DNA of 64,000 nt from assembly GCF_001640025.1 (NCBI RefSeq), contig NC_031672.1, positions 1,798,001 through 1,862,000 of the forward strand, in the 5' to 3' direction. Within the stretch, counting starts at the first letter, position 1. Every line of letters starts with the position of its first letter. Origin of the DNA: Sugiyamaella lignohabitans (lineage: Eukaryota; Ascomycota; Dipodascomycetes; Dipodascales; Trichomonascaceae). This document shows, in pieces, positions 50,868-60,697 of the stretch. The notes beneath the pieces are model-generated. The model was not told where the DNA came from. It ran no database searches and was given only the letters and a program-made list of their open reading frames with translations. Position numbers and translations under genes: made by a program.

Positions 50868-52061
50868 ATGGAATCTATTCTCAGTATGGACCAATCTAAT
50901 TATAAAACTATGGACGAAACGTCCAAGGACCCTTCGTCGCCGACCTATGATGTCGAGGATCTCACTCCAGTGGGATCAGAATCGCAATCAGTGGCTCCAA
51001 CTGGTACACGAAGATTGCTTCGTCCGTTCCAGTTCTTACTGACTCCTCATTTCTGGATCATTTTCATCCATGGCCAGATCCTGTCGATGAGTATTGTGTC
51101 CACCAACACTCTGTCGTCGTTTTTGGCTAATGGAGGTAATAGTATTCCTGCTTTTCAAACTCTGTTCAATTATGTGATTCTGGCACTTATTTTCATTCCG
51201 TTCTGCATGTACAAGTACGGAATCCGCAAATGGTTCACCACTTTGTGGAAAGATAGTTGGAAATATTTCATTTTCGCTTTTGCCGATGTCGAAGGTAACT
51301 ACTTTGTCGTCAAAGCTTATGCTTATACCAACATTCTAAGTGCTGCTTTATTAGATAACTTTGCCATTGTAGTAGTTATCATCCTTTCGTTTTGCTTGCT
51401 GAAGGTCCGTTATCACTGGACCCAGCTTCTTGGTGTTGTTGTTTGTATTGGTGGTATGGCACTTCTAGTTGTGTCTGATTTCATCACCGATAAAGACTAC
51501 CCTGCTGTCAATATGGTTAAAGGAGACTTGTTTGTGCTATTAGGAGCTGCTTTCTACGGAGTATCCAACACTGCTCAAGAGTACTTTGTTTCCAAACGTC
51601 CTGTGTACGAAGTTCTAGGATTTCTAGGATTCTGGGCCGTGATTATCAACGGTGTCCAAGTAGCCATTTTCGAGCGTACCAGTATCCAAGAAGCTGCCTG
51701 GAGCGGTCCTGTTGCCGGATACTTTGTCGGATACACCCTGTCACTGCTACTTCTGTACATGACATGTCCCATTCTGCTGCGAATGTCGTCTGCCGCCTTC
51801 TACAACCTGTCACTGCTGACCAGCGACTTCTGGTCCCTTCTCATCGGAATCCGCGTGTTCGGTTACTACGTCTACTGGCTGTACCCCGTCGGATTCGTCT
51901 TCACAGTCCTCGGCATGATCATCTACTACGCGGCTCCCCAAACGGCCCTTGGCGAAGCCATCAAACCCTGGCTCGGCGAGAACCAATCCAAGGGCATTGT
52001 CGGCCTCGGAACCGCCCGAAAACACGTCGACGGCGAGATAGAAGAGCCCTCCGACCTCTAA
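50868..52061 (+). CDS. SLC35F1/F2/F6-type membrane transporter (DUF914)
   Basis: From the ATG at 50868 the protein has 397 residues; another ATG follows at 50886. About ten hydrophobic segments span residues 55-350, for example FQTLFNYVILALIFIPFCMY, LLGVVVCIGGMALLVVSDFI, GYFVGYTLSLLLLYMTCPIL and VGFVFTVLGMIIYYAA. The family signatures YFVVKAYAYTNILSAALLD and GAAFYGVSNTAQEYFVSK identify the SLC35F (DUF914, drug/metabolite transporter) group. The substrate is unknown. The N-terminus is acidic and disordered. It converges on NNR1 across a complete GC palindrome. Confidence 0.9.
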   Translation: MESILSMDQSNYKTMDETSKDPSSPTYDVEDLTPVGSESQSVAPTGTRRLLRPFQFLLTPHFWIIFIHGQILSMSIVSTNTLSSFLANGGNSIPAFQTLFNYVILALIFIPFCMYKYGIRKWFTTLWKDSWKYFIFAFADVEGNYFVVKAYAYTNILSAALLDNFAIVVVIILSFCLLKVRYHWTQLLGVVVCIGGMALLVVSDFITDKDYPAVNMVKGDLFVLLGAAFYGVSNTAQEYFVSKRPVYEVLGFLGFWAVIINGVQVAIFERTSIQEAAWSGPVAGYFVGYTLSLLLLYMTCPILLRMSSAAFYNLSLLTSDFWSLLIGIRVFGYYVYWLYPVGFVFTVLGMIIYYAAPQTALGEAIKPWLGENQSKGIVGLGTARKHVDGEIEEPSDL

Positions 52062-52117
52062 TCCTCCAAAATCCTGCAATTTAATAATTAATACTTATAA
52101 TTTTCTTTCTGCGGCAC

Positions 52118-52255
52118 TGCCTCCGGCGGCTGGGGCTCCGCCCCAGACCCCGCTGCTCCTCTCGCTGCGCTCGAGTCGGTTCGTCTAGGTCCCGACCATC
52201 TCCTGCGAAGCAGGAGCAACCAGGGTCTGGGGCGGAGCCCCAGCCGCCGGAGGCA
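52118..52255. repeat. GC palindrome 17 (complete, 138 bp)
   Basis: Forward arm of the GAGTCG type and reverse arm of the CTCCTGCGAAGCAGGAG type. It lies between convergent genes, 56 bp from the transporter stop and 16 bp from the NNR1 stop. Confidence 0.95.
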
Positions 52256-52271
52256 TGTCCCCTCCCGGAGT

Positions 52272-53227
52272 TTACAGTTTTTCCACGGGAGTGAGCTCCA
52301 CGATCTGGTCGAGTCCTTTGTACGCTGGCACGTCGAAGCCGTATTTTTCGGCGAATTTCTTGTCGATGAAGCGGCCGCCAACGAAGTGTCGGCCCGTGAA
52401 GAAGCGTGAGCATGGTTTGGGTGCCGTGAGACTGATGAGATTGTCCGGGTGGAACTTGATTTCGGGGTTCGGACCGTTGTCGACGTCCCAGGAGGACGGG
52501 ATATCGACGCTGGTGACGGGGATTTTCGATTGGATCATGAGCTCGATGGCGGCGGGAAACGGGTCTCGTACAGGCGGTTTGAACGAGAACCCGAACAGAG
52601 CGTCTACAACGTGATCCTGTTTCGGGTATACTTTATCCACATCTTCGACAAATGGGATATCGAGATTCTTTAATTGAGTTTCCAATCGACTGAACAGCTC
52701 GCCTTTCGACTTCTTCGGTTGCCAGACCGTGAGGTTATATCCCAGCAGATGCAGATGACGCGCTGCTACCAGTCCGTCTCCTCCTGATCTCGTTAGTATC
52801 ACACCTCTCCACACCAAATTAACGGTGTTTCCGAGTTCATTAACCCATAAACCGTCTCAAAACTTACCGTTATTGCCAGGACCAACCAAAACCAGCACAT
52901 TTGGGCCCTTCTCGAGTGGATGCGCTCTATACACAGCCTGAGCTACCGACAGTCCTGCCAGCTCCATCAGCTGGTCAATCGAGAACCCGCCCGACGACAT
53001 CAGCTCCTTATCCACTGCAGCAGCCAATTCGGCACTGAGAGTCTACTTTGTTAGGGGAATTCGGGGGAATTGGGTCTGCCTCCGGCGGCTGGGGCTCCGC
53101 CCCAGACCCCGCTGCTCCTCTCGCTGCGCTCGAGTCGGGCGTCGGGGGTTGCCAGGGGCGCAAATTTCGGGGGTGGGGCTGCTACGGGGGCAGGGAGGAG
53201 GGTACTCACTCGCACGACTGAGTTCAT
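52272..53227 (-). CDS. NNR1: NAD(P)HX epimerase
   Basis: The enzyme interconverts R and S forms of damaged, hydrated NAD(P)H so that the dehydratase can repair it. Three exons: 53227-53210 (only 18 nt, MNSVVR), 53042-52868 and 52783-52272, giving 234 residues (S. cerevisiae YNL200C has 246). Motifs: [38 protein letters not shown] split by intron 2 within the Asn-Asn-Gly-Gly-Asp loop, [24 protein letters not shown] and [10 protein letters not shown]. Intron 1 (167 bp) starts GTGAGT and contains GC palindrome 18; intron 2 (84 bp) ends GATACTAACGAGATCAG. Intron 1 has a CCTAACAAAGTAG end. Confidence 0.93.
53077..53137 (+). repeat. GC palindrome 18 (single arm, inside NNR1 intron 1)
   Basis: This intact 61-bp arm lies 35 bp from the 3' splice site of intron 1, antisense to the host gene. 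Confidence 0.95.
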
Positions 53228-53453
53228 TTTGCGTTTTGTGTGAATGGGATCAAGTGAAGTTGTGGTCTGATGTCAGTTGCAGTTTGCTATATATTTATGC
53301 ACCGTTCAATTTAACCAAATAGGCTGCCAAAAGATAAGATAACCCACGCCGCCGATCCACATCAATCTCGGAGATCTAACTCCGAAACCACCCTTTTCCC
53401 CTGAAAATCCAAACTTCCACCCACACAACCAACAGTCGCGACCGCCCACGCAA
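53228..53453. other. Intergenic region upstream of NNR1
   Basis: A short promoter region with no other feature seen. With GC palindrome 19 it fills the gap to the next gene. Confidence 0.4.
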
Positions 53454-53514
53454 CGACTCGAGCGCAGCGAGAGGAGCCGGGGGGTCTGGGGCGCAGCCCC
53501 AGCCGCCGGAGGCA
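53454..53514 (-). repeat. GC palindrome 19 (single arm)
   Basis: This intact 61-bp arm lies 56 bp from the stop codon of the oxidoreductase gene, in its 3' flank. Confidence 0.95.
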
Positions 53515-53570
53515 GTCTGACACGCAAAAAATAGGTTACTTTTCGTTAAATAAAGGAAAAAGAGAGCTGT

Positions 53571-54786
53571 TTAGAGCTTTCTGGGAGCACCGCCGGCTTT
53601 GGCGGACTCGAGGAGCTCTTCGACGATTTGGAGATCGCTGAGAGCCTCTTCGGGAGCTTGAGCAGCGTCGAGTTTGCCGGCGTGGATGCCCTTGGCGAAA
53701 GCGTCGACCTCTTCGTGGACTCCGTTGCCGGTGTACTCGACAGAGTCGACTTGCTTGCCATCAATGACAATCTCGGCCTTACTTGGAGTAACAGAAACAT
53801 AACCGTTTTGGTATTGGACAGTGTTGTCGTATCCACCCTTGATATCGGCAAATGACATGGTGATAGTACCAGTGGTACCGTCTTCAGTCACACCAACACC
53901 GTTGACAGTGTCGACAGGAGCCAAGTAATCGTAGTTGAGTCTGGAAAAGGCAGAAACAGTGGTAATTTTGTTATCACCGAGCAGCTTACGAAGACCGGCA
54001 ATGAAATGAACACCTCCATCAAGCAAGAAACCTCCTTGGTAGTCGGGGACCTTACGCCACGAGGTCTCGTAGTACTTGTCACCGGGCTTGACGAATCCAC
54101 CCATTTGAAGTCTGAAAGAAAGGGGCTTGCCGAGCTTCTCTCTGTACTCAACAGCCTTGGTCCAGGTGGGGTAGTAACGGAAGTTCTCAGCAACTCCCCA
54201 TAGAGCACCGGTCTTAACACCCTTGGCATAGGAAATCAGCTCCTTGGCAGCAGCAATATCCTTGGCAATGGGCTTCTCAGAAAGAACGTGCTTACCAGCA
54301 TCAAGCGATTTCTTGATAATAGTGGGTTGAATGGGGATAGGAAGAGCCACAATGACAGCATCGATATCCTTTCTAGCCAACAAATCGTCTAAGCCCTTGC
54401 CAGAACCAGAATCGTCGGAGTAAGTATCAACCTTGGAGCTGATAGTAGCACCCTCTAAAACAGCTTTGACCGACTTGATGGATCGCGAGTAGATGGCCTT
54501 CAATTCTGAGTTGGGCGATGCCAAAACGGCAGGAAGGTGCTCTAAACCTCTGTTAGTACCGACTTATTCCACTGACTGTGTATTGTGTCAATTTGATCAG
54601 ACTACAATCAAACTACCAGTTCCTCGAACAGACAGAATGCAAAATCCAAACCTAGCAATAACAGTATCAAAAGTAATATCCACAGCCAAAAAAATCTTTT
54701 CGCCCTTTCCACAACCAATTGAATAACATACCTTCCTTGACAAAAATACCTGCACCGAGAATAGCAAATCTAACAGGAGAAGACAT
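53571..54786 (-). CDS. Gfo/Idh/MocA-type NADP oxidoreductase (YMR315W-like)
   Basis: Exon 1 is 54786-54732 (MSSPVRFAILGAGIFVKE) and exon 2 is 54541-53571, giving 341 residues; S. cerevisiae YMR315W has 349. The 190-bp intron starts GTATGT and ends TACTAACAGAGGTTTAG, splitting the Rossmann motif GAGIF/VKEEHLPAV. The N-terminal nucleotide-binding fold continues with LARKDIDAVIVALPIPIQP and the hallmark HVLSEKPIAKD, and the C-terminal domain has GGFLLDGGVHFIAGLRKLLG with the expected His. YMR315W is reported to use NADPH; the substrate here is unknown. A second run of GTP-like CT-rich sequence and TATA-less AT-rich sequence lie upstream. Confidence 0.9.
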
Positions 54787-55104
54787 TGTTGTATGTGTAA
54801 TAATAAATATAAATCTATCTAACTTTTTCAGTCTAATAAAGTATAATGGGCCAAACACAAAACTTGGCGACCCGAGCCCTTTTTATAGGGCCCTGACGAT
54901 GGTGCACCCCCGCTGGCACACCCCTCGTCCCCAGGTTACCAAATTTCACCGGTGGGGTAACCAGGTGGGGGTGGCTACATATGTAAATAGAACCAGACGC
55001 ACCATGCACCTCTACCGGGACAATGGCCCGTTTGCAGCCTAGCACAATGCACGGATAATTCCTCGGGTACCAGCCGGGAACGGGGTTTTCTGGAGAAGCG
55101 GTTG

Positions 55105-55165
55105 TGCCTCCGGCGGCTGGGGCTCCGCCCCAGACCCCGTGGCTCCTCTCGCTGCGCTCGAGTCG
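55105..55165 (+). repeat. GC palindrome 20, left arm
   Basis: An intact 61-bp forward arm. The opposing arm lies 477 bp away at 55643, so this may be a pair stretched by an insertion or two separate singles. Confidence 0.95.
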
Positions 55166-55642
55166 GGTATGGGGTGACGGGCTGGCGTTGGGAGGGGTGG
55201 ATGGCGTGGTTTGTGGGTAGTGGGAGAAGGAGAGACTGGGGAGACTGGGAAACGGTCAGGGTGGGGGTGATGTGCCCCCAATATGGGTTGAATCTTATAA
55301 CAATCGTAGTGAATAACCAGAATAATTATAATTGGCGGTTATTGCCGCCATCCCAGCATAGGTATGGTCCTTCTCTTTTGCTTGTTACGCAGCTGCTATG
55401 TCTCGGATGATGAATTGGCTGAGAATATTATGTGTACGATGACCCCCTCAGATCCATATGACCCCCACGCGGAGATTAGAGCGGAGTTTTTTTCCCACCT
55501 CGTTCACACACCCAGCAATACACGCTCATTATCACCACCAATTTCCACACCAAACAGCTACTGAGTGCCCCCCTCAACCACACTCTCCACCCCCAACACC
55601 CCGAACACCACCGACCCCCCAGCCAGCCCACACCCCCAAGCC

Positions 55643-55703
55643 CGACTCGAGCGAAGCGAGAGGAGCCACGGGGTCTGGGGCAGAGCCCCAGCCGCCGGAG
55701 GCA
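55643..55703 (-). repeat. GC palindrome 20, right arm
   Basis: An intact 61-bp reverse arm facing the arm at 55105. Confidence 0.95.
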
Positions 55704-56420
55704 CATTCACTCCCCCGGAAGAACCCCCCCTCGTGGAATGGCGCAAACGGTGTTATCACGTTACCAGCAGGCACGCGGGAAGATAGATATGCATCACGCA
55801 TAATCAGGCTAAATCGCGGAAATGCAGTATTCACCCGACGCTGCAGTGTTGATGCTTGACAAACGGCGGTCTGCTGCAGACTCTGAAAGTCACAGGTCGG
55901 GGGGTCAAGTCCGGGCTTTTCATATATATAGGCCGATTCCTTCGCATTGGGGTTTTGTCGTCCTTTTGCTTTTACCCCAGATCTTGGCTGGATTCGACCT
56001 GTATTCACAGCAACAGCAGTAGCAGCAGCCAACTGACAAAATTGACTGAGAATTTGTCACGGTCCACTTCGCTCCGGTCCTGTTTTTAAGAACCAGAACA
56101 CACTCAGTAGGACCAGTTTTTCCCTTTTTTAAGAAGCTATTACAGCACCACCGGCAAATTGTCTTCATCAGTTAAATTACAGGCGTTCCAGCCGCCTTCG
56201 CTGGTGTTACTTGTTAACGCGCCAGTCAGTATGATAGTGGTATTTGGCAAGTCGGTGTTTGGAGTAGCCCGGTCACTGATCAATTTCGCTTTCGCGCTCA
56301 TGGTAGGTCATTTTGTGGGAATGTTTTTACAGGTGTGTTTTTTCGACCGGTTTTCGGTGTTTCAGGGCTGATCTGGTTGGGTTGTGTCAGATTATGCTGC
56401 GACTTCTGCCCTGAGAATGA

Positions 56421-56828
56421 ATGGCGTACCTTAATCTTTCATTCTATTATTTTTTTTTGGAAGTCGTGCATCTCGGGATACGCCCGACACTCCGCAGCAT
56501 CGAAATGCGGAGACATGCATGGACGCATCTCGCATATATGATCCGGCTCTTTTGTCCGGACGACGCCATCCTCACCCTACAGCAACAACAGCCCTACAGC
56601 CACCCCCAAACTGCCACATCCAGCATCCCAGCTTCCTCATCCATTTCATACGACCACGACTGGGTATCAGACTTCGACTACCGAAATGGACCCGGACCAC
56701 AATCATCGCTGGTGCTGGACGAGCATTTCGACCCCCGACCTCCAGCATCCGCGAAAATAGACCCCCGCATTCTCGGTCCCCGTCGCCCGGTCCACCGCAG
56801 CCACGACTATATTTATCTCAAAAGTTAA
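56421..56828 (+). CDS. Hypothetical ORF, 135 residues
   Basis: The frame starts with ATG at 56421 and ends at TAA 56828, 36 bp before GC palindrome 21. The second half looks protein-like (LTLQQQQPYSHPQTATSS, then VSDFDYRNGPGPQSSLVLDE), while the first half is hydrophobic and less convincing. An upstream exon is possible: a short frame at 56230-56300 (VFGKSVFGVARSLINFAF) ends near a GTAGGT donor-like site. No family is recognised. It could be the last exon of a small gene. Confidence 0.3.
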   Translation: MAYLNLSFYYFFLEVVHLGIRPTLRSIEMRRHAWTHLAYMIRLFCPDDAILTLQQQQPYSHPQTATSSIPASSSISYDHDWVSDFDYRNGPGPQSSLVLDEHFDPRPPASAKIDPRILGPRRPVHRSHDYIYLKS

Positions 56829-56864
56829 TAAATTGCATTTCCTGGACACTGACGGCTGGGACGT

Positions 56865-57090
56865 GCCTCCGGCGGCTGGGCTCCGCCCAGACCTGGTTGT
56901 GCTCGCTTCGCGAGCTTTGTCGCGTGCCCACTGCTGTGGGGTAGGCCTGCCGACAGTTGGGGACCGCCCCCAAACCATCTCAACTGAACCGTGAGTGTAC
57001 TCTGAACCCCCGGACAGAGCTCCTGGACACCCCGCGCCGCTCGCGAAGCGAGCACAACCAGGTCTGGGCGGAGCCCAGCCGCCGGAGGCA
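56865..57090. repeat. GC palindrome 21 (paired arms, third end type, short stem)
   Basis: Arms at 56865-56916 and 57039-57090 end in the hairpin GCTCGC-TTC-GCGAGC. In both arms the central stem is one pair shorter (CTGGGC-TCC-GCCCAG), a matched change on both sides. Confidence 0.95.
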
Positions 57091-57212
57091 GGACCCCCCT
57101 GGCGCAGGTGGGGGTACCATAAGCGGCCGTTTTTGCGCTTCGCGACCGGTGATGCAGGGGCCGGTGATTGTCATCTCGGGAGTGGAAAGCTTGGGGGTAG
57201 AGAGAGACAGAG

Positions 57213-58819
57213 ATGATTTCGGCAATAATTGTGTATAATCAGAAGGGCGAGGTGCTGATATCGCGGCTGTACCGCGACGGGCTTCGACGGACTATCGCGG
57301 ATGTGTTCCGGATCCAGGTCATATCCAATCCAGAGGTACGTGGCATTTGTCGCGGAGTCACCGGTTGACGGGAGGAAGACTGCCTCCGGCGGCTGGGGCT
57401 CTGCCCCAGACCCCGTGGCTCCTGCTTCGCAGGAGTTGTTTGGGGAGTTGGGTAGAATGGGGTATTGGGATTCTAACTCTGGGACAGGCAAAGTCTCCGG
57501 TGCTGACGCTGGGGTCGACTTCGTTTTTGCATGTTAAACATGAGAACTTGTACATTGTAGGCATCACTCGGTCGAATGTCGATGCAGGTCTGGTTTTCGA
57601 GTTTCTTTATAAATTTGTTGCATTGGGGACGAGCTATTTCAATAAGTTCGATGAAAATGCTGTGAAGAACAATTTCACTCTGATTTATGAGCTTTTAGAC
57701 GAGATCATTGACTTTGGTTATCCTCAGAATACTGAAACTGATACCTTGAAACAGTATATTACAACAGAAGGCATCAAATCTGTTAATTCGTCGAGTAGTG
57801 CTGATTCTAAGATTACTATGCAAGCTACTGGAGCTATTTCGTGGAGAAGACCCGATATCAAGTATAGGAAGAACGAGGTGTTTGTGGATGTTTATGAAGA
57901 TGTCAATTTGCTATTAAGTGCATCAGGTGCTATTTTGAAAGCTGATGTTAATGGCCATATTCAATTGAAAACTCAATTGTCAGGCTTACCAGAGTGTAAA
58001 TTTGGTCTTAATGACAGTCTGCTGCTGGATACTGGTGCGGATGATGACGATTATTATGGATTGGATAACAGTGACAGCAGTAGTTCTAGTAATTCGGGTG
58101 GTGGTGGAAGTAGACTGTCTAGAAGAGGCAGTAGAATCGGTTCTTTTGGTAATGGAGGTAGTAGTAATGGATCGAGTGGCAGTAATGGCAGTAGTGCCTT
58201 GTCGAATCGATCTACTAGTGGCCGAGCAGCTGCTGGGTCAGTTACTTTGGAAGACTGTCAATTCCACCAGTGTGTTAAACTGGGTTCGTTTGACGAGAAC
58301 AGAATTATATCATTTATTCCTCCTGATGGAGAATTTGAACTTATGAGATACAGAGCAGTTGAGAATATCAATCTGCCCTTCAAACTAGTACCTCAAGTGA
58401 CAGAAATCGGTCAGACAAAGGTCGAATACGAAATTGTCGTCAAAGCCAATTTTGGATCAAAACTCTATGCCACTGACGTGGTCATCAAAATCCCCACTCC
58501 CTTGAACACTGCATCCACATCGCAATCATGCTCTAACGGCCGAGTCAAGTACGACCCATCTGAAAACCAGCTCGTATGGCGCATCAACCGATTCACCGGC
58601 GGCAATGAGTGTTCACTGACTGCTCAAGTCGAGCTCACCCCGACCACCAATCGCAAGCCCTGGTCACGGCCTCCCATCTCCATGGACTTCTCGCTCAACA
58701 TGTTCACCAGCTCGGGCATCGTCGTGCGATACCTCAAGATATTTGAGAAATCTAACTACACTACCCTCAAGTGGGTCCGATATATAGTTCGGGCCGGGTC
58801 TTACGAGATCCGGTTCTAA
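57213..58819 (+). CDS. APM4: AP-2 clathrin adaptor mu subunit
   Basis: The mu subunit binds tyrosine-based sorting signals in endocytosis. Exon 1 is 57213-57335 (MISAIIVYNQKGEVLISRLY to QVISNPE) and exon 2 is 57488-58819, giving 484 residues. The 152-bp intron starts GTACGT, ends TTCTAACTCTGGGACAG and contains GC palindrome 22. The longin-like N-domain continues SPVLTLGSTSFLHVKHENLY; the mu-homology domain starts near GAISWRRPDIKYRKNEVFVD and ends EKSNYTTLKWVRYIVRAGSY. A Ser/Gly-rich insert of about 50 residues (near 265-320) interrupts the homology domain. The opening and the ISRLYRDGL block favour AP-2 over AP-1. Confidence 0.93.
57381..57435 (+). repeat. GC palindrome 22 (single arm, inside the APM4 intron)
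   Basis: This forward arm of the CTCCTGCTTCGCAGGAG type occupies the middle of the intron, sense to the host gene. Confidence 0.95.
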
Positions 58820-58845
58820 ATACGTGATTTTGCACTACTGACGGC

Positions 58846-58960
58846 TGCCTCCGGCGGCTGGGGCTCCGCCCCAGACCCCGTTGCTCCTCTCGCTGCGCTC
58901 GAGTCGTAGCGTGGAGGGCCCTCGCAATCTCTTGCGAAGCAGGAGCCACGGGGACTGGGA
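58846..58960. repeat. GC palindrome 23 (truncated)
   Basis: The left arm (58846-58906) is intact. The right arm starts normally (TCTCTTGCGAAGCAGGAG) but stops at about 58960 after GGGGACTGGGA, where the dispersed repeat with GATCAGCTGGAGACCC begins. It lies 26 bp after the APM4 stop. Confidence 0.9.
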
Positions 58961-59070
58961 CGCGATCAGCTGGAGACCCTACTTCGTTATATTATTCGAG
59001 ATATTTATTCTGGACAGCTTATTGAGTGATCCAATTCATACTGTCCTCTGGAATTACTGATATCAAGGTC
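58961..59070 (+). repeat. Dispersed repeat, central block (third copy)
   Basis: This segment matches the tandem duplication at 5013-5507: GATCAGCTGGAGACCCTACT, CTGGACAGCTTATTGAGTGA and ATTACTGATATCAA. It abuts the truncated GC palindrome 23. Confidence 0.8.
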
Positions 59071-59085
59071 GACTCAACTTTATCA

Positions 59086-59350
59086 ATGCCAGATCCTCTG
59101 CACGATCAGATATTAGTCGGGCAAACTTGTATCGAGTCATCTACATCCATGCCAGACCCTCTGCACGATTAGATATTTGTCGGACAAGCCCATGTTGAAT
59201 TATCTACATCCCTCGCCAGATCCTCTGCACGATCAGATATTAGTCGGACAAGCCCATGTCGAGTTGTCTACATCCCATGCCAGATCCTCTGCACGATCAA
59301 ATATTAGTCGTCGAGTCATCTACATCTATATCAGATCCTCTGCACGATCC
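59086..59350 (+). repeat. Minisatellite, 63-64-bp unit, 4.3 copies
   Basis: Units start at 59086, 59149, 59213, 59277 and 59328 (the fourth has a 13-bp deletion, the fifth is partial). Each begins with CCAGATCCTCTGCACGAT and continues ATATTAGTCGGACAAGCC, then TCTACATCC. It is flanked by dispersed-repeat blocks on both sides. Confidence 0.9.
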
Positions 59351-59357
59351 ATCAACA

Positions 59358-59531
59358 TGTATTTTCTTATTTGTGGAGATTTGTTTTCATTTCTATTTCC
59401 GTTTTCTAATTTTTCTTTTTCTTTTAGACGAATTCAAGGATTTTCAAGAATATTCCAATGAGATAATAATTGGAAAGCTAGGAATACTAACAATGAACCT
59501 AAAAGTAATCTAAAGAGGAACAGGAAAAATG
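59358..59531 (+). repeat. Dispersed repeat, copy 2 (partner at 5491-5662)
   Basis: The segment aligns with 5491-5662, including TTTTAGACGAATTCAAGGAT and TCTAAAGAGGAACA. The order (central block, then this block) is the same as near 5.1-5.7 kb, with the minisatellite inserted between. Confidence 0.8.
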
Positions 59532-60697
59532 TTCATGAGAAAGTACTTAAACATACATGTACATGAAATAATGGTTTATGCATCGAAAGCACTGAAGCAG
59601 AATGTCAAGGCAATACACTGGCCAATTGTGCTCAGTTATAAGCTGATCCGGTATATCGAGTCTTGGTCATTCACAGTCACCTTCCAAACCGCTATACATG
59701 GTGATATGGCGTAATTTCTAGTGATCAGAGGTGAATATAAGCAACTCCAGGTTAAAGCTTAAGTGGTTGGATTACTTTATTGATTCTCCTGGATTGATAC
59801 CAAGACTTGTATATCCAACTACTTGTGCCAAACTAGTGTTCACTTCCTGTCCCAAGGGCTGTCTCGTGTAGGCATTTAACGAACTAATATTTCCAGATAT
59901 TCGAACTTTACTTGACGGATAGAAGTCAGAGTCATTCAAATTCTCAAGTTGATATTAGAGGTATCTTATCAGATAGTAGTTAGTCAATAGAGCTCAGTGT
60001 CCATCTAAAGTATTTATTGTGCCCCTGAAATTACTAGATGCATCACTATGCAACGACCTTGCATGATAACTTTATATCGTGCATTGTTGTGTTTCAGTGA
60101 GTAGCTATTTCTTGTCCATAAAATTTACCACATCACTTTGTATTTAGCATATTTTGATATGCATATGGTTTATTTATTAGTTCCTCCCTCAAATGTCTTG
60201 GGATAGGCTGCTCTCTGTTATATTTGACCTATATCTGGTTCATGCATATTGAGCCCTCTTCAGATTCTTAGTCTTAACCGCTTTTTTGACTCTTCTCAGT
60301 AAGAAACAGTCTCGAAAAAGAACCTCAAAATTGAGCAAAGTTGCAGAGACACGTTAACAAACCCTCCTTCTAGCTTGAATTAACCAGCTCTTATATCTGT
60401 CAGGGCCATATATCCCAAAATCATAGAACATGTGATCTTAGTGTGCATGTTTTGTCACGTGATGCTTTCACGTCGACGAGGTTCGTGAAGTGAACTGTAA
60501 ACATTCCCCTGAGATTGACTTTTATGTAGCACTTCCGGTTATTTTAGTAGTCTGACTGTTCGTCTTCAAGTTTTTTCGAACAAATAAATACCCAAAAGCC
60601 AAAGAAGTATCAACCAAAATGTTATCCCCCTCTTAAAAACTAAAAGTTATGGGGGCTGTGCAACCCAGCTTAAAAATTATGGGACTCTGGGCTTGGT
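59532..60697. other. AT-rich intergenic region, no gene seen
   Basis: Short ORFs only. The last 250 bases are the promoter of the next gene. Confidence 0.45.

Larger units (their letters stand above)
54787..56420. other. Intergenic region with widely spaced palindrome arms
   Basis: Bases 54900-54990 are the probable promoter of the oxidoreductase and include an inverted GGTTACC/GGTAACC pair near 54937-54962 and CCCCT-type stress motifs. GC palindrome arms lie at 55105-55165 and 55643-55703. No gene is supported between them. Confidence 0.45.

Noticed and set aside
55843..55918. A tRNA-like stretch (GGTCTGCTGCAGACTC and GGGTCAAGTCCGGG)
   Set aside because: There is no complementary acceptor stem, and the T-arm stem does not pair.
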